A program made the translations under genes and the position numbers. The notes below the pieces were generated by a model, which worked only from the letters and a program-made list of their open reading frames with translations, did no database searches and was not told the origin of the DNA. Shown here one piece after another: positions 54,834 through 63,409 of a DNA stretch of 64,000 bases. Position 1 is the stretch's first letter. Every line of letters starts with the position of its first letter. The stretch covers positions 1 through 64,000 of the forward strand of contig NZ_JAHAIF010000002.1 in NCBI RefSeq assembly GCF_018372875.1, given 5' to 3'. Origin of the DNA: Clostridium sp. (GTDB taxonomy: Bacteria > Bacillota > Clostridia > Clostridiales > Clostridiaceae).

Positions 54834-55535
54834 ATGTATTGTTTTTTAGACTATAGAATTAGTAATGAAGAATTAAATAATTTAATAAATTTAAATATAG
54901 AACCTATTTTAATACCAAAGTGCCCAAAAGTTTATGAAGCTATAAATGGCCATGTTGATATCCAACTTAACATCCTTGATAAAAAGAATAAAAAAGTCAT
55001 TGTGCAAAAGGATATTCCTAAGGATTTTTTAAACTTACTATCATCTAAAGGAATTAGTTATATACTCTCTGAAAATTCCTTAGGAACTAATTATCCAGAA
55101 AATATAATTATAAATGCACTAATTACTGATAATCTTTTTGTTCACAATTTAAATTACACAGACCCAAAACTTCTTAAACTTCAGGATAGTAAAAAGGTAA
55201 TTAACGTTAAGCAAGGATATTGCAAATGTTCCGTATTACCACTAAAAAAAGATGCCTTCATTACAAGTGATAAAGGAATCTATAAAAAATTAATTCAAGA
55301 AGACTTAGACGTACTTCTTATTCCCCCTGGGGACATACTATTACCCTCTTTGAATTATGGCTTCATAGGAGGAGTTGGCGGAATGATATCTGAAAATAGG
55401 TTGGCCTTATTTGGCGAATTAACTTCTTACGCTTATGGCAAAGAAGTTTATAATTTTCTTTACAAGTATGATATAGAGCCAATAGCGTTAAAAAAAGGAA
55501 AGCTAATAGACCGTGGAAGTCTCTTATGCATCTAG
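54834..55535 (+). CDS. Orphan protein, possibly GME-fold (DUF6873-like)
   Basis: 233 residues, cytoplasmic. A strip of short alpha/beta repeats contains K-Q-G-Y-C-K-C-S-V-L-P-L (about 124-135), P-P-G-D-I-L-L-P (about 164-171) and G-F-I-G-G-V-G-G-M (about 176-184). This recalls guanidine-modifying-enzyme (arginine deiminase/amidinotransferase) folds and a clostridial family I remember as DUF6873, but no catalytic Cys-His pair can be assigned with confidence. A TTTACA...TTATAT promoter-like pair lies at 54783-54812. It stands alone, divergent from ytxC. Confidence 0.6.
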   Translation: MYCFLDYRISNEELNNLINLNIEPILIPKCPKVYEAINGHVDIQLNILDKKNKKVIVQKDIPKDFLNLLSSKGISYILSENSLGTNYPENIIINALITDNLFVHNLNYTDPKLLKLQDSKKVINVKQGYCKCSVLPLKKDAFITSDKGIYKKLIQEDLDVLLIPPGDILLPSLNYGFIGGVGGMISENRLALFGELTSYAYGKEVYNFLYKYDIEPIALKKGKLIDRGSLLCI

Positions 55536-55589
55536 CTTTCCATATATATTACGTAGAAGTTATAAAAATGTTTCTATGAAAAGTACAAA

Positions 55590-55659
55590 GGGAATAGATA
55601 TTTATTTTTCTGTGACTTGGAGCTTGCCACGGAACGAAAAAAATAAATATCCACTCCCC
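55590..55659. repeat. Palindromic intergenic element, copy A (most intact)
   Basis: The arms GGGAATAGATATTTATTTTT (55590-55609) and the inverse of GGGAGTGGATATTTATTTTT match at 18 of 20 positions. The core reads CTGTGACTTGGAGCTTGCCA, itself partly palindromic (GTGAC/GTGGC type). The whole 70 bp can fold into one long imperfect hairpin. It lies between convergent genes and could also act as a bidirectional terminator. Confidence 0.8.
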
Positions 55660-55666
55660 TTTTTTA

Positions 55667-56290
55667 TTATTTCAAAAACTTCTTTCTAAATAAATCTACT
55701 TCATTTTCTACCTTCTCTATTTCTTCTTTATTCATTCCTCCTCTACCTAACCTATCACTTAGAAATACATATGATAAATCATGTAGATTAGCTTCTGTCT
55801 TCATTCCCTTTATATCTCCATAAGGCAATTTATTCATTATAAATAATAAATGCATATGATATCTCACTAATATAGAAACCTTCCCTTTAAATTCTTCACT
55901 TAAATTGAAATAACTCAAAAAATCATAGGCATCTTTTCTTCCAACCTTATCATGATCATAGGAAGTCCACCTTCCATTTCTTAGCTTAGTTGTACTTCTC
56001 TTCCCTAAGTCATGCAATAATAGTGCCCACATAAATACCTTTTTATCTTCTACGTAATCTCTATAAGAACTCCCTTTATCAACAACCATCATAGTATGAA
56101 CCCATACATCTCCTTCTGGATGATGTTTAGGTGATTGTTCTATTTTTTCTAGACTTATTAACCAATTAAAAGGTTCTACAGATAGTTCCCCTGAAGTTTT
56201 TAATTCATTTAAATATGACGAAGGCTTATCATCTTCTAATAAATGTTTTTCAATTTCATTAAATTTGTCTTGTAATTTCACAAGTATCAC
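55667..56290 (-). CDS. HD-domain phosphohydrolase-like protein
   Basis: 207 residues. The HD metal motif is L-L-H-D-L-G-K-R-S-T (about 90-99), preceded by H-P-E-G-D-V-W-V-H-T (about 57-66) and followed by R-Y-H-M-H near 150. This resembles the HD region of tRNA nucleotidyltransferases, but no nucleotidyltransferase domain is fused. The substrate is unknown. It has GGAGGTG before the start. Confidence 0.82.
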   Translation of the reverse strand: MILVKLQDKFNEIEKHLLEDDKPSSYLNELKTSGELSVEPFNWLISLEKIEQSPKHHPEGDVWVHTMMVVDKGSSYRDYVEDKKVFMWALLLHDLGKRSTTKLRNGRWTSYDHDKVGRKDAYDFLSYFNLSEEFKGKVSILVRYHMHLLFIMNKLPYGDIKGMKTEANLHDLSYVFLSDRLGRGGMNKEEIEKVENEVDLFRKKFLK

Positions 56291-56396
56291 CTCCTATTAC
56301 AACTAGTATTTCCTTTTGTCCACTTCATTATAAATAAATCTTTATAAAAGTAGTGTCAAATTTAAAGTTAATGTATACATTATTAATATAAGCTTT

Positions 56397-56471
<75 letters not shown>

Positions 56472-56474
56472 TAA

Positions 56475-56517
56475 AAAAACTGCTACAAAATATTTTTATT
56501 CTGTAGCAGTTTTTTTG
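56475..56517 (+). terminator. Terminator after tRNA-Cys
   Basis: AACTGCTACA pairs with TGTAGCAGTT and is followed by a run of seven T. Confidence 0.88.
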
Positions 56518-56575
56518 AGCTATAATATTAGCATATTATCTCACCAAAATCCATTTAACATGGCATTTTTACTAT

Positions 56576-56629
56576 AACTTCTTAAGTTCTTAAGTTCTTA
56601 ACTTCTTAAGTTCTTAAAAACTTAAGAAG
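56576..56629. repeat. Octamer tandem repeat with terminal hairpin
   Basis: Five consecutive 8-bp units A-A-(G/C)-T-T-C-T-T fill 56576-56615. They are followed by AAAAACTTAAGAAG, whose CTTAAGAAG is the inverse of CTTCTTAAG in the units, so the array can also fold. It lies between the tRNA-Cys terminator and the 3' end of hslO. Confidence 0.85.
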
Positions 56630-56655
56630 CTATATTTTTTATATATAATTTAGCC

Positions 56656-56690
56656 TTGGCAATAGAAAATAAATTTTCTCTATTGCCACA
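56656..56690. repeat. Inverted repeat behind hslO
   Basis: GGCAATAGA and TCTATTGCC face each other across about 12 A/T-rich bases, just past the hslO stop. There is no clear T run, so terminator function is only possible. Confidence 0.6.
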
Positions 56691-56696
56691 GTCTCC

Positions 56697-57584
56697 TTAT
56701 TTATTCGTAGCTTTTTCTAATAAATCTTTTATATCCTCATTAGTAAACTTATATTTTCTATTACAGAAATGACAAACAACTTCTTCTTCTTTTCCCTCTT
56801 CATATATTTCTCTTAAATCTTTTTCACCTATACTAATTAGGGCTTTTTCTATTCTTTCTCTTGAACAATCACAAACATACTTAGGTTCAACTTCGTCTAA
56901 TATCTTTAAATCCATTCCATCAAAAATGAACTCTAATATTTCTTCAATTGTTTTACCTTCATTTATCATTGTTGTTATTGAAGGTATTTCTTCTAATCTA
57001 TACATTAATAAATCTGCTAATAATGGATCTGCACCTGGCATCATTTGAATTACAAATCCCCCTGCAGCTTTTATTGAATGATCCTTATCTACAAGTACCC
57101 CTAATGATACTGCTGAAGGAGTTTGCTCAGAAACAGTAAAATAATATGTTAAATCTTCAGCTATTTCTCCAGTTTGTATTGGAACTTGACCTACATATGG
57201 TTCTTTTAACCCTAAGTCCTTTATTACATATAATAAACCATCCTTACCTATTGCTCCACCTACATCTAATTTACCCTTAGAGTTTAATGGCAGTTCTATA
57301 TATGGATTACCTATAAATCCTTTAACTGATGCATTTTGATATCCTGTAACTGTTACTCCCTTAGCTATTCCTCCGCCATTTATCTTTATAGTTACAACTT
57401 CATCATCTGATTTTAATGTTCTTCCCATTAAAGCTGCTGCTGTTAACATTCTTCCTAATGCTGCAGATGCTAAAGGTGTACATTCATGGACACTAGTTCC
57501 ATCATTAACCATAGTAGTTGTGATACCACCAATTATTCTAACCATACCATCCTTAGCAGTTGCTCTTATAATTTTATCTTTCAT
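56697..57584 (-). CDS. hslO: Hsp33 redox-regulated chaperonin HslO
   Basis: 295 residues. The N-terminal Hsp33 domain has [10 protein letters not shown] (about 70) and G-N-P-Y-I-E-L-P (about 90). The zinc-binding cysteines are C-D-C (about 239-241) and C-H-F-C (about 271-274), the C-x-C...C-x-x-C redox switch. It holds unfolded proteins under oxidative stress. It is one base from the upstream methyltransferase gene, so likely coupled. Confidence 0.96.
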   Translation of the reverse strand: MKDKIIRATAKDGMVRIIGGITTTMVNDGTSVHECTPLASAALGRMLTAAALMGRTLKSDDEVVTIKINGGGIAKGVTVTGYQNASVKGFIGNPYIELPLNSKGKLDVGGAIGKDGLLYVIKDLGLKEPYVGQVPIQTGEIAEDLTYYFTVSEQTPSAVSLGVLVDKDHSIKAAGGFVIQMMPGADPLLADLLMYRLEEIPSITTMINEGKTIEEILEFIFDGMDLKILDEVEPKYVCDCSRERIEKALISIGEKDLREIYEEGKEEEVVCHFCNRKYKFTNEDIKDLLEKATNK

Positions 57585-57585
57585 A

Positions 57586-58335
57586 CTATACCTCCATATT
57601 CTTTCCTACAACATATAAAATTCTTTCACTTTCTTGTTGTACTTCATCTATATTGTATCCATCAAATTTACCTAACAAAGTAAATCCTACTTGCTTTAAA
57701 ACTTCTTCTATTTCACTTTCTTCATAAGCTCTCTCAAAGTGCTCTTCTTCAAATCTTTCATAGAGTTCATTTTTCTCTTTAACAAAGAAAGTTAAAAACA
57801 TATTTACAACATTATCTTCAATTGTATTTTCCCAAGTATAAAAAACATCCTCAGAGCTGTATGTGTAAATATTGTTTCCTAAAATATTTGTTAATTTATA
57901 AAAAGAATTGATATCAAAAATAAATAATCCTCCATCTTTAAGATGTTCATATACTCCTGAAAAGTACTTTTCTAAATCACCATCTTCTATAAGATAATTA
58001 GTTGAATCTAATACACATGTTATTACATCAAATTTATGATTTAAGGAAAGCTCTCTCATATCTTGACATATAATCTTAGCTTTAATCCTCTCAGCTTTAA
58101 ATTTATCAAAAGCCTCTCTTAACATATCCTCAGATAAATCAACTGCATATGTAGACTTAAAATATTTAGCCATTCTTACACCAATATTACCTGTTCCGCA
58201 GGCTAAATCTAAATAATCAACTGGATTACTTTGATATTTATCAATTAATTCTTTCAATCGTACTACCATTGAATCATAGTTAATATCTTCATTTATTAAC
58301 TCATCATAAATCTTTGCAAATTCGCCATAGGCCAT
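57586..58335 (-). CDS. Class I SAM-dependent methyltransferase
   Basis: 249 residues. SAM motif I is [12 protein letters not shown] (about 41-52), followed by V-D-L-S-E-D-M-L (about 64) and [14 protein letters not shown] (about 100). Its size and the [12 protein letters not shown] start match the YqeM-type Firmicute family. The substrate is unknown; it is probably co-transcribed with hslO. Confidence 0.88.
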   Translation of the reverse strand: MAYGEFAKIYDELINEDINYDSMVVRLKELIDKYQSNPVDYLDLACGTGNIGVRMAKYFKSTYAVDLSEDMLREAFDKFKAERIKAKIICQDMRELSLNHKFDVITCVLDSTNYLIEDGDLEKYFSGVYEHLKDGGLFIFDINSFYKLTNILGNNIYTYSSEDVFYTWENTIEDNVVNMFLTFFVKEKNELYERFEEEHFERAYEESEIEEVLKQVGFTLLGKFDGYNIDEVQQESERILYVVGKNMEV

Positions 58336-58401
58336 AACTTTTCCCCCAGTAGTTTTATAATTACTACAAATATATTAAAGCTATTCCTTAATTAAGTCAA
58401 T

Positions 58402-58653
58402 TTATTTTCTACCAAGAATTTCATTGTTAGTAGGTATATGAAGATCTTTTTTTCTTTTTGTCATAATTCCTCCAATTCTACCTGTTTCTTCTGCTGTTAG
58501 TCCACCCCAACCAAAAGCGTCCACCTTATCCTTTAACCCCAGTTCCTCTGCTATTTCATATTTTATCTTTTCCCTCAACTCTTCTTGAGGTGTTAATTCT
58601 TTATTTCCTTTTAATTTAGCTTTTATTACTTTTTTTAATGGCGTCTTACTCAA
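58402..58653 (-). CDS. Alpha/beta-type small acid-soluble spore protein (Ssp4-like)
   Basis: 83 residues from the TTG at 58653, which has GGGAG 8 bp upstream; a GTG three codons earlier overlaps that site. The core has L-R-E-K-I-K-Y-E-I-A-E-E-L-G-L, where the Y-E-I-A region is the usual GPR protease site, and G-G-L-T-A-E-E-T-G-R-I-G-G-I-M-T, the conserved DNA-binding half. A basic N-terminal extension (K-K-V-I-K-A-K-L-K) is unlike Bacillus SspA/B but resembles C. perfringens Ssp4. It should coat spore DNA. Confidence 0.85.
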   Translation of the reverse strand: MSKTPLKKVIKAKLKGNKELTPQEELREKIKYEIAEELGLKDKVDAFGWGGLTAEETGRIGGIMTKRKKDLHIPTNNEILGRK

Positions 58654-58742
58654 AACTTTCACTCCCTCTTAAATTTCAAGCTTATTATTCCCCCATAGCT
58701 TATATTTATTCCTTCTTGTAAATACAAGAAATTTGTATTATT

Positions 58743-58772
58743 TTTACCAATACTATTGATATTTACCAACAC
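58743..58772. repeat. Direct repeat before asd
   Basis: TTTACCAATAC (58743-58753) and TTTACCAACAC (58762-58772) match at 10 of 11 positions and start 19 bp apart. They lie in the divergent region between the SASP gene and asd. This 150-bp region has no recognisable lysine riboswitch. Confidence 0.5.
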
Positions 58773-58830
58773 TTTAACTATATTAATTGTATATAAGAAA
58801 TTATATTAATAATATTTAGGAGGGATACTT

Positions 58831-59820
58831 TTGTATAACGTTGCAATTGTTGGGGCTACTGGAAATGTAGGTAGAAAATTTTTAGAAATATTGGAGCAAA
58901 GAGATTTTCCAGTAAAAAATTTGTATCTTTTCGCATCTAAAAGATCCGCAGGTACAACATTACAATTTAAAGGAAAGGACTTCATTGTGGAGGAGACTTG
59001 CGATGAAAATATAGTAAATAAGAAAATTGATTTTGCTTTATTTTCAGCAGGGGGAAGTGTAAGTTTAGAATTTGCACCTAAGTTTGCTAAAATCGGTGCT
59101 GTTGCTATTGATAATAGTAGTGCTTGGAGAATGGACCCAAAGGTACCACTAGTAGTACCTGAAGTTAATCCTGAAGATATAAAGTGGCATAACGGAATAA
59201 TAGCTAATCCAAATTGTTCTACTATTCAAGCTATGCCTGTACTAAACGCTATTCATAAGAAGTATGGAATCAAGAGAATTGTATATTCAACTTACCAAGC
59301 GGTATCAGGGGCTGGAATTCAAGGAATAAAAGACTTAGAGGATGGTTATAAAGGGATTGAGCCTAAGAAATTCCCTTATCCAATAACAGGTAATGTATTA
59401 CCACACATTGATGTATTCGAAGAAAATGGATACACAAAAGAAGAAATGAAGATGATTAATGAAACAAGAAAAATCCTTCATTATGACACATTAAAAATAA
59501 CCGCTACAACTGCTAGAGTTGCTGTTTTAAATTCTCATAGTGAAAGCATTAACTTAGAGCTTCAAAATGAATTTGAATTAGCTGATATAGTTAACTTATT
59601 AAGCAACAGTGAAGGTGTAGTTGTATATGATAATACTAAAGAATTGAAGTACCCTACACCTTTATATGTAACAGGAAAAGATGATATATATGTAGGAAGA
59701 ATTAGAAGAGACTTTAGTGTGGACAACGGTTTAAATTTATGGGTGGTTGCTGATAACATTAGAAAGGGTGCTGCATTAAATGCAATTCAAATTGCAGAGC
59801 TTATGATTGATAAAAAGTAA
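58831..59820 (+). CDS. asd: Aspartate-semialdehyde dehydrogenase
   Basis: 329 residues. The NADP site G-A-T-G-N-V-G-R-K (about 8-16) and the catalytic Cys in A-N-P-N-C-S-T-I (about 127-134) are present. It reduces aspartyl phosphate, feeding lysine/diaminopimelate, threonine and methionine. The start is TTG, 6 bp after AGGAGGG. It is first in asd-dapA-dapB. Confidence 0.95.
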   Translation: MYNVAIVGATGNVGRKFLEILEQRDFPVKNLYLFASKRSAGTTLQFKGKDFIVEETCDENIVNKKIDFALFSAGGSVSLEFAPKFAKIGAVAIDNSSAWRMDPKVPLVVPEVNPEDIKWHNGIIANPNCSTIQAMPVLNAIHKKYGIKRIVYSTYQAVSGAGIQGIKDLEDGYKGIEPKKFPYPITGNVLPHIDVFEENGYTKEEMKMINETRKILHYDTLKITATTARVAVLNSHSESINLELQNEFELADIVNLLSNSEGVVVYDNTKELKYPTPLYVTGKDDIYVGRIRRDFSVDNGLNLWVVADNIRKGAALNAIQIAELMIDKK

Positions 59821-59836
59821 GATTGGAGGATTTCTA

Positions 59837-60715
59837 ATGTCAATTTTTGAAGGTTCTGGTGTTGCTATAGTTACTCCTTTTAATGATAAGGGAGTAAATT
59901 ATGAAAAGCTTAAAGAATTATTAGAGTGGCACATCAAAGAAGGTACTGATGCCATTATTATTTGTGGGACAACCGGTGAAGCTACAACTATGAGTGAAGA
60001 AGAAAAAAGACTTACAATAAAATTTACCGTTGATGTTGTAAATAAAAGAATCCCAGTTATAGCAGGTACAGGCTCAAATAACACTCTATCATCTATAGAA
60101 ATGAGTAAATATGCTGAAAGTGTTGGTGTAGATGGCCTTTTAGTAATTACTCCTTATTACAATAAAACAAATTCAAGAGGTTTAATAAAACATTTTGAGG
60201 CAATAAATAATTCTGTAAATACACCAATTATTTTATATAACGTTCCTAGTAGAACTGGAGTTAACATTACTCCTGAAAACTTAAAGGAACTATCTACCCT
60301 TTCAAATGTAGTTGCTATTAAAGAAGCTAGCGGAAATATTAGTCAAGTAGTACAAATGAAAGCTTTATGTGGTGATAAAATAGATATTTATTCAGGAAAT
60401 GATGACCAAGCTATACCTATATTATCTTTAGGTGGCAAGGGAGTTATATCAGTGCTAGCTAATATTATTCCTAATGCTGTGCACACCATGATAAAGTCTT
60501 ATTTAAATGGAGATGTAAAAAAAGCTTTAGACCTTCAATTAGAAAATCTAAAACTATCTAATACCTTATTTATAGAAACAAATCCTATACCTATTAAAAC
60601 CGCCTTAAATTTAATTGGTAAGGATGTTGGTCCTTTAAGACTTCCACTTTATGAAATGAGTGATAGTAACTTAGAGAAGTTAAAGGACACATTAAAAGAA
60701 TATAATTTACTTTAG
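59837..60715 (+). CDS. dapA: 4-hydroxy-tetrahydrodipicolinate synthase
   Basis: 292 residues from the ATG at 59837, with GGAGG 7 bp upstream. The key motifs are [10 protein letters not shown] (about 43-52), Y-Y-N-K (about 105), L-Y-N-V-P-S-R-T-G (about 132-140) and the Schiff-base Lys in V-A-I-K-E-A-S-G (about 157-164). It condenses pyruvate with aspartate semialdehyde. It lies between asd and dapB. Confidence 0.96.
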   Translation: MSIFEGSGVAIVTPFNDKGVNYEKLKELLEWHIKEGTDAIIICGTTGEATTMSEEEKRLTIKFTVDVVNKRIPVIAGTGSNNTLSSIEMSKYAESVGVDGLLVITPYYNKTNSRGLIKHFEAINNSVNTPIILYNVPSRTGVNITPENLKELSTLSNVVAIKEASGNISQVVQMKALCGDKIDIYSGNDDQAIPILSLGGKGVISVLANIIPNAVHTMIKSYLNGDVKKALDLQLENLKLSNTLFIETNPIPIKTALNLIGKDVGPLRLPLYEMSDSNLEKLKDTLKEYNLL

Positions 60716-60726
60716 GGAGTGACCAT

Positions 60727-61482
60727 ATGACAAAAATAATTTTAAATGGATGCTCAGGAAAAATGGGAAAAATGGTTATTGAATCTGCTAAAAATTTCGA
60801 TGATATTGAAATTATAGCTGGAATAGATAAATTTCCTTCTGAAACTAACTTTCCTATTTTCCAGGATGTTCATGATGTAAATATAGATTATGATGTACTT
60901 TTAGATTTCTCAAGAGCTGATGCTTTGTCAAATCTTCTTGAATTAACAGAAAAAACCAAAAAACCTTTGGTTTTATGTTCAACTGGATATTCTAAAGAGG
61001 ATTTAAACTTAATAAATGAAAAGAGTAAAACTCTTCCATTATTTAAATCAGCTAATATGTCTCTTGGGATTAACCTAATAAATTCTCTATTAAAGAAAGT
61101 AGTTCCATTATTATATGAAAACTATGATATTGAAATTATAGAAAAACATCATAATCAAAAAGTAGATGCTCCTAGTGGAACAGCTATTCTATTAGCAGAT
61201 ACAATAAAAGATTCTATTCCATATGAAACAGAATATATTTATGGAAGAGAAGGTAATTTAAAGAGAAAAGATAATGAAATAGGTATACATGCTGTTAGAG
61301 GTGGCTCCATTGTTGGGGATCATGATGTAATTTTTGCTGGAAGTGGCGAAGTTATAGAATTAACTCACAAAGCAATCTCTAGAGAAGTTTTTGCTGTTGG
61401 TGCTTTAAAGGCTTGCCAATATATGAGCAAAATAACTGAGGCAGGCTTATATAATATGGAAAATGTTATAGAAAATAAATAA
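60727..61482 (+). CDS. dapB: 4-hydroxy-tetrahydrodipicolinate reductase
   Basis: 251 residues. The nucleotide site is G-C-S-G-K-M-G (about 8-14), and the catalytic region is [15 protein letters not shown] (about 138-152). It reduces HTPA to tetrahydrodipicolinate. It follows dapA by 11 bp and ends at a terminator. Confidence 0.96.
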   Translation: MTKIILNGCSGKMGKMVIESAKNFDDIEIIAGIDKFPSETNFPIFQDVHDVNIDYDVLLDFSRADALSNLLELTEKTKKPLVLCSTGYSKEDLNLINEKSKTLPLFKSANMSLGINLINSLLKKVVPLLYENYDIEIIEKHHNQKVDAPSGTAILLADTIKDSIPYETEYIYGREGNLKRKDNEIGIHAVRGGSIVGDHDVIFAGSGEVIELTHKAISREVFAVGALKACQYMSKITEAGLYNMENVIENK

Positions 61483-61491
61483 CAGTAAATT

Positions 61492-61536
61492 AAGCTATTA
61501 TAGGCAGAAAATTTCTATCTATAATAGCTTCTTTTA
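61492..61536 (+). terminator. Terminator after dapB
   Basis: AAGCTATTATAG pairs perfectly with CTATAATAGCTT around 15 bases and is followed by a T-rich run. Confidence 0.85.
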
Positions 61537-61627
61537 TATTTTTAATAATTATTTAATTTCACAGTATAAGAGTAATATTAGTTATACATACTAAATTAGT
61601 AGATAAAAGTAACAAGGAGTGATTAAC

Positions 61628-61783
61628 TTGACAAAAGATAGCCAACCTGATAATAAGCACGCTAGAATGGAAAAATGTAATTACCAAACTCCAATAACTA
61701 GTGAAGAAGGAAAAAACAATAATAGAACCAGAAAGAAACATTCCGTAAAAAGAGAAGGCTTCCAAAGCGATCATATAAATTAA
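61628..61783 (+). CDS. 51-residue hydrophilic small protein
   Basis: A TTG start lies 8 bp after AAGGAG and opens a 51-codon frame. The product is very hydrophilic and rich in Lys, Asn, Arg and Ser, with one Cys, and ends K-K-H-S-V-K-R-E-G-F-Q-S-D-H-I-N. It has no membrane segment. It resembles short clostridial spore-associated or CPC_1213-type proteins only in a general way. It stands between dapB and cobO, with hairpins on both sides. Confidence 0.65.
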   Translation: MTKDSQPDNKHARMEKCNYQTPITSEEGKNNNRTRKKHSVKREGFQSDHIN

Positions 61784-61810
61784 GCAAGTATATTTTCTTT
61801 GTTTTTACAA

Positions 61811-61838
61811 AAGATATATTTGTGATATTAAATATATC
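61811..61838. repeat. Inverted repeat behind the small ORF
   Basis: AGATATATTT and AAATATATCT are perfect inverse copies across eight bases. A stronger terminator follows at 61861. Confidence 0.6.
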
Positions 61839-61858
61839 TCCTTACGCATTTTTGACAT

Positions 61859-61898
61859 AGAAAAACATGTGACTATTATTAGCCACATGTTTTTTTTA
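61859..61898. terminator. Bidirectional terminator between small ORF and cobO
   Basis: AAAAACATGTG(A) pairs with (T/C)CACATGTTTTT and has T runs on both strands. Confidence 0.88.
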
Positions 61899-62411
61899 AT
61901 ACTCTATTCCTTCTCTAGCAGGTACACCTTTTTCATAATAATGTTTTATCATCTTCATCTCTGTAATTAAATCTGCCCTATCTGCTAGTTCTTTAGGCAC
62001 ATCTCTTCCTGTCATTATAATTTCTATATCATGTTTGTTTCTATTAATTATTTCTATTATATCTTCTACTGATAAAAAACCATTCTTTAATACTCCCATG
62101 ATTTCATCCATTATTAAAAGATCACATTCTTTATTTTCCACAACTTCTAAAATAAAATTATATGCATTTATAACTTCTTTTTTTAGCTCTTCAATTTCTT
62201 CTGCATTCAAGTTCCAAACAAAGTCTCTTTTCTCTTCAAATCTAAAAACCTTAAAGTTATCTATTTTTTTTAAAGATTCCAACTCTCCTGTAGGAGTACC
62301 CTTAAGAAATTGAACCATATATACTTTAAATCCTCTACCAGCTGCTCTAACACCTTGGCCTATAGAAGCAGTTGTTTTTCCCTTTCCATTACCTGTATAT
62401 ATTTGTATCAT
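61896..62411 (-). CDS. cobO: Cob(I)alamin/cobyrinic acid adenosyltransferase CobO
   Basis: 171 residues. The P-loop is G-N-G-K-G-K-T-T (about 7-14), with Q-F-L-K-G-T-P-T-G-E (about 34-43) and L-L-I-M-D-E-I-M-G (about 98-106). It belongs to the CobA/CobO/BtuR family that attaches 5'-deoxyadenosine to cobalt. No other cobalamin gene is nearby, so it probably serves B12 salvage. It is monocistronic with its own terminator. Confidence 0.93.
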   Translation of the reverse strand: MIQIYTGNGKGKTTASIGQGVRAAGRGFKVYMVQFLKGTPTGELESLKKIDNFKVFRFEEKRDFVWNLNAEEIEELKKEVINAYNFILEVVENKECDLLIMDEIMGVLKNGFLSVEDIIEIINRNKHDIEIIMTGRDVPKELADRADLITEMKMIKHYYEKGVPAREGIEY

Positions 62412-62527
62412 ACATTCACCTCATTTCTAGTTTATATATATTATAACCAAAAATTTTTATAATTTCTGCAAATATTACTAATCTTAATCATAATTATAAT
62501 ACTAAGAGTAATTTTAGGAGCTTAAAT

Positions 62528-63238
62528 ATGGAATATAATTTTACTGATCCCTATGAATTAGCTAGGTTTATTAAACAATCAAAAAAATCCACACCTGTAC
62601 AAGTATATGTTAATGGTGACCTTTCAAAGGTGGACCTTGAACAAACCGAATGGTATGGATTTAATAATTTTTATATATTATTTGGAGAATCAAATATAAT
62701 TACTAATATAATTCTTGATAACAAAGATATAATTAAACATTTTAGAATCGAAAATGATAGAAGAAATTCTGCAGTACCTATGCTAAATTTACTAGAACAA
62801 GATGCGAGAATTGAACCAGGAGCTATAATTAGAAGCCGGGTTAAAATAGGTAGAAATGCTATTATAATGATGGGGGCTGTTATAAATATAGGTGCTGAAA
62901 TAGGAGAATCCTCTATGATAGATATGAACTCAGTTATTGGTGCACGGGGAAAGATTGGCAAAAGGGTCCATGTAGGTGCAGGTGCAATTATTGCTGGTGT
63001 TTTAGAACCACCTAGCATGTCTCCTTGTGTTATAGAGGATGATGTAATGATTGGAGCTAATTCGGTTATTTTAGAAGGAGTAAAGATAGGATCTGGATCT
63101 GTTGTAGCAGCTGGTTCAGTAGTTACAAAAGATGTTCCAGAAGGTGTTGTTGTAGCTGGTTCTCCTGCTAAGATTATAAAAAATGTTGATGAACAAACAA
63201 AGTATAAAACTAAGTTACTTGATGATTTAAGAAAGTGA
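62528..63238 (+). CDS. dapH: Tetrahydrodipicolinate N-acetyltransferase
   Basis: 236 residues. An N-terminal DapH domain (about 1-85) is followed by hexapeptide repeats of the left-handed beta helix (about 90-225, for example I-E-P-G-A-I-I-R and [11 protein letters not shown]). It acetylates tetrahydrodipicolinate using acetyl-CoA, so the branch here is the acetylated pathway. It is separated from asd-dapA-dapB by the small ORF and cobO. A GGAG ribosome site is used. Confidence 0.95.
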   Translation: MEYNFTDPYELARFIKQSKKSTPVQVYVNGDLSKVDLEQTEWYGFNNFYILFGESNIITNIILDNKDIIKHFRIENDRRNSAVPMLNLLEQDARIEPGAIIRSRVKIGRNAIIMMGAVINIGAEIGESSMIDMNSVIGARGKIGKRVHVGAGAIIAGVLEPPSMSPCVIEDDVMIGANSVILEGVKIGSGSVVAAGSVVTKDVPEGVVVAGSPAKIIKNVDEQTKYKTKLLDDLRK

Positions 63239-63254
63239 TACATATAATAAAAAA

Positions 63255-63312
63255 GGTGTGGTGAATATTTATTTTGCTTGTTTCGTCACAAATCTCCAAG
63301 TCACATCAAAAC
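63255..63312. repeat. Palindromic intergenic element, copy B (right arm decayed)
   Basis: GGTGTGGTGAATATTTATTTT corresponds to an arm of copy A in inverse orientation. The core TTTCGT...CTCCAAGTCACA is shared exactly over 12 bases with the inverse of copy A. The other arm has degenerated to CAAAACAAAA. It lies between convergent dapH and the SSB-like gene. Confidence 0.7.
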
Positions 63313-63313
63313 A

Positions 63314-63341
63314 AAAAGCAGTCTTTCAAAGACTGCTTTAT
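63314..63341 (+). terminator. Terminator between dapH and the SSB-like gene
   Basis: AAAGCAGTCTTT and AAAGACTGCTTT pair perfectly across two bases. It suits both convergent genes. Confidence 0.8.
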
Positions 63342-63409
63342 ATCTTACTTTATAATTTTCTTGTGGTTTTTCTTATCTTTATCTAAATATGTTTGAAATT
63401 TAATTTAAT

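Noticed and set aside
56376..56387. AATGTATACATT palindrome as an operator before tRNA-Cys
   Set aside because: A 12-bp A/T-rich palindrome of this kind is expected by chance in this base composition.
58663..58740. Sigma-G promoter for the SASP gene
   Set aside because: A GGAATA and a GAATAATA box are present with a non-standard spacing. The match is too weak to list.
58663..58830. Possible lysine riboswitch before asd
   Set aside because: The region is too short and none of the L-box conserved segments is visible.
62671..63243. Minus-strand frame of 190 codons over dapH
   Set aside because: It is the antisense shadow of dapH. It is rich in Ile/Pro/Thr, as expected from the reversed hexapeptide repeats, and has no ribosome site.
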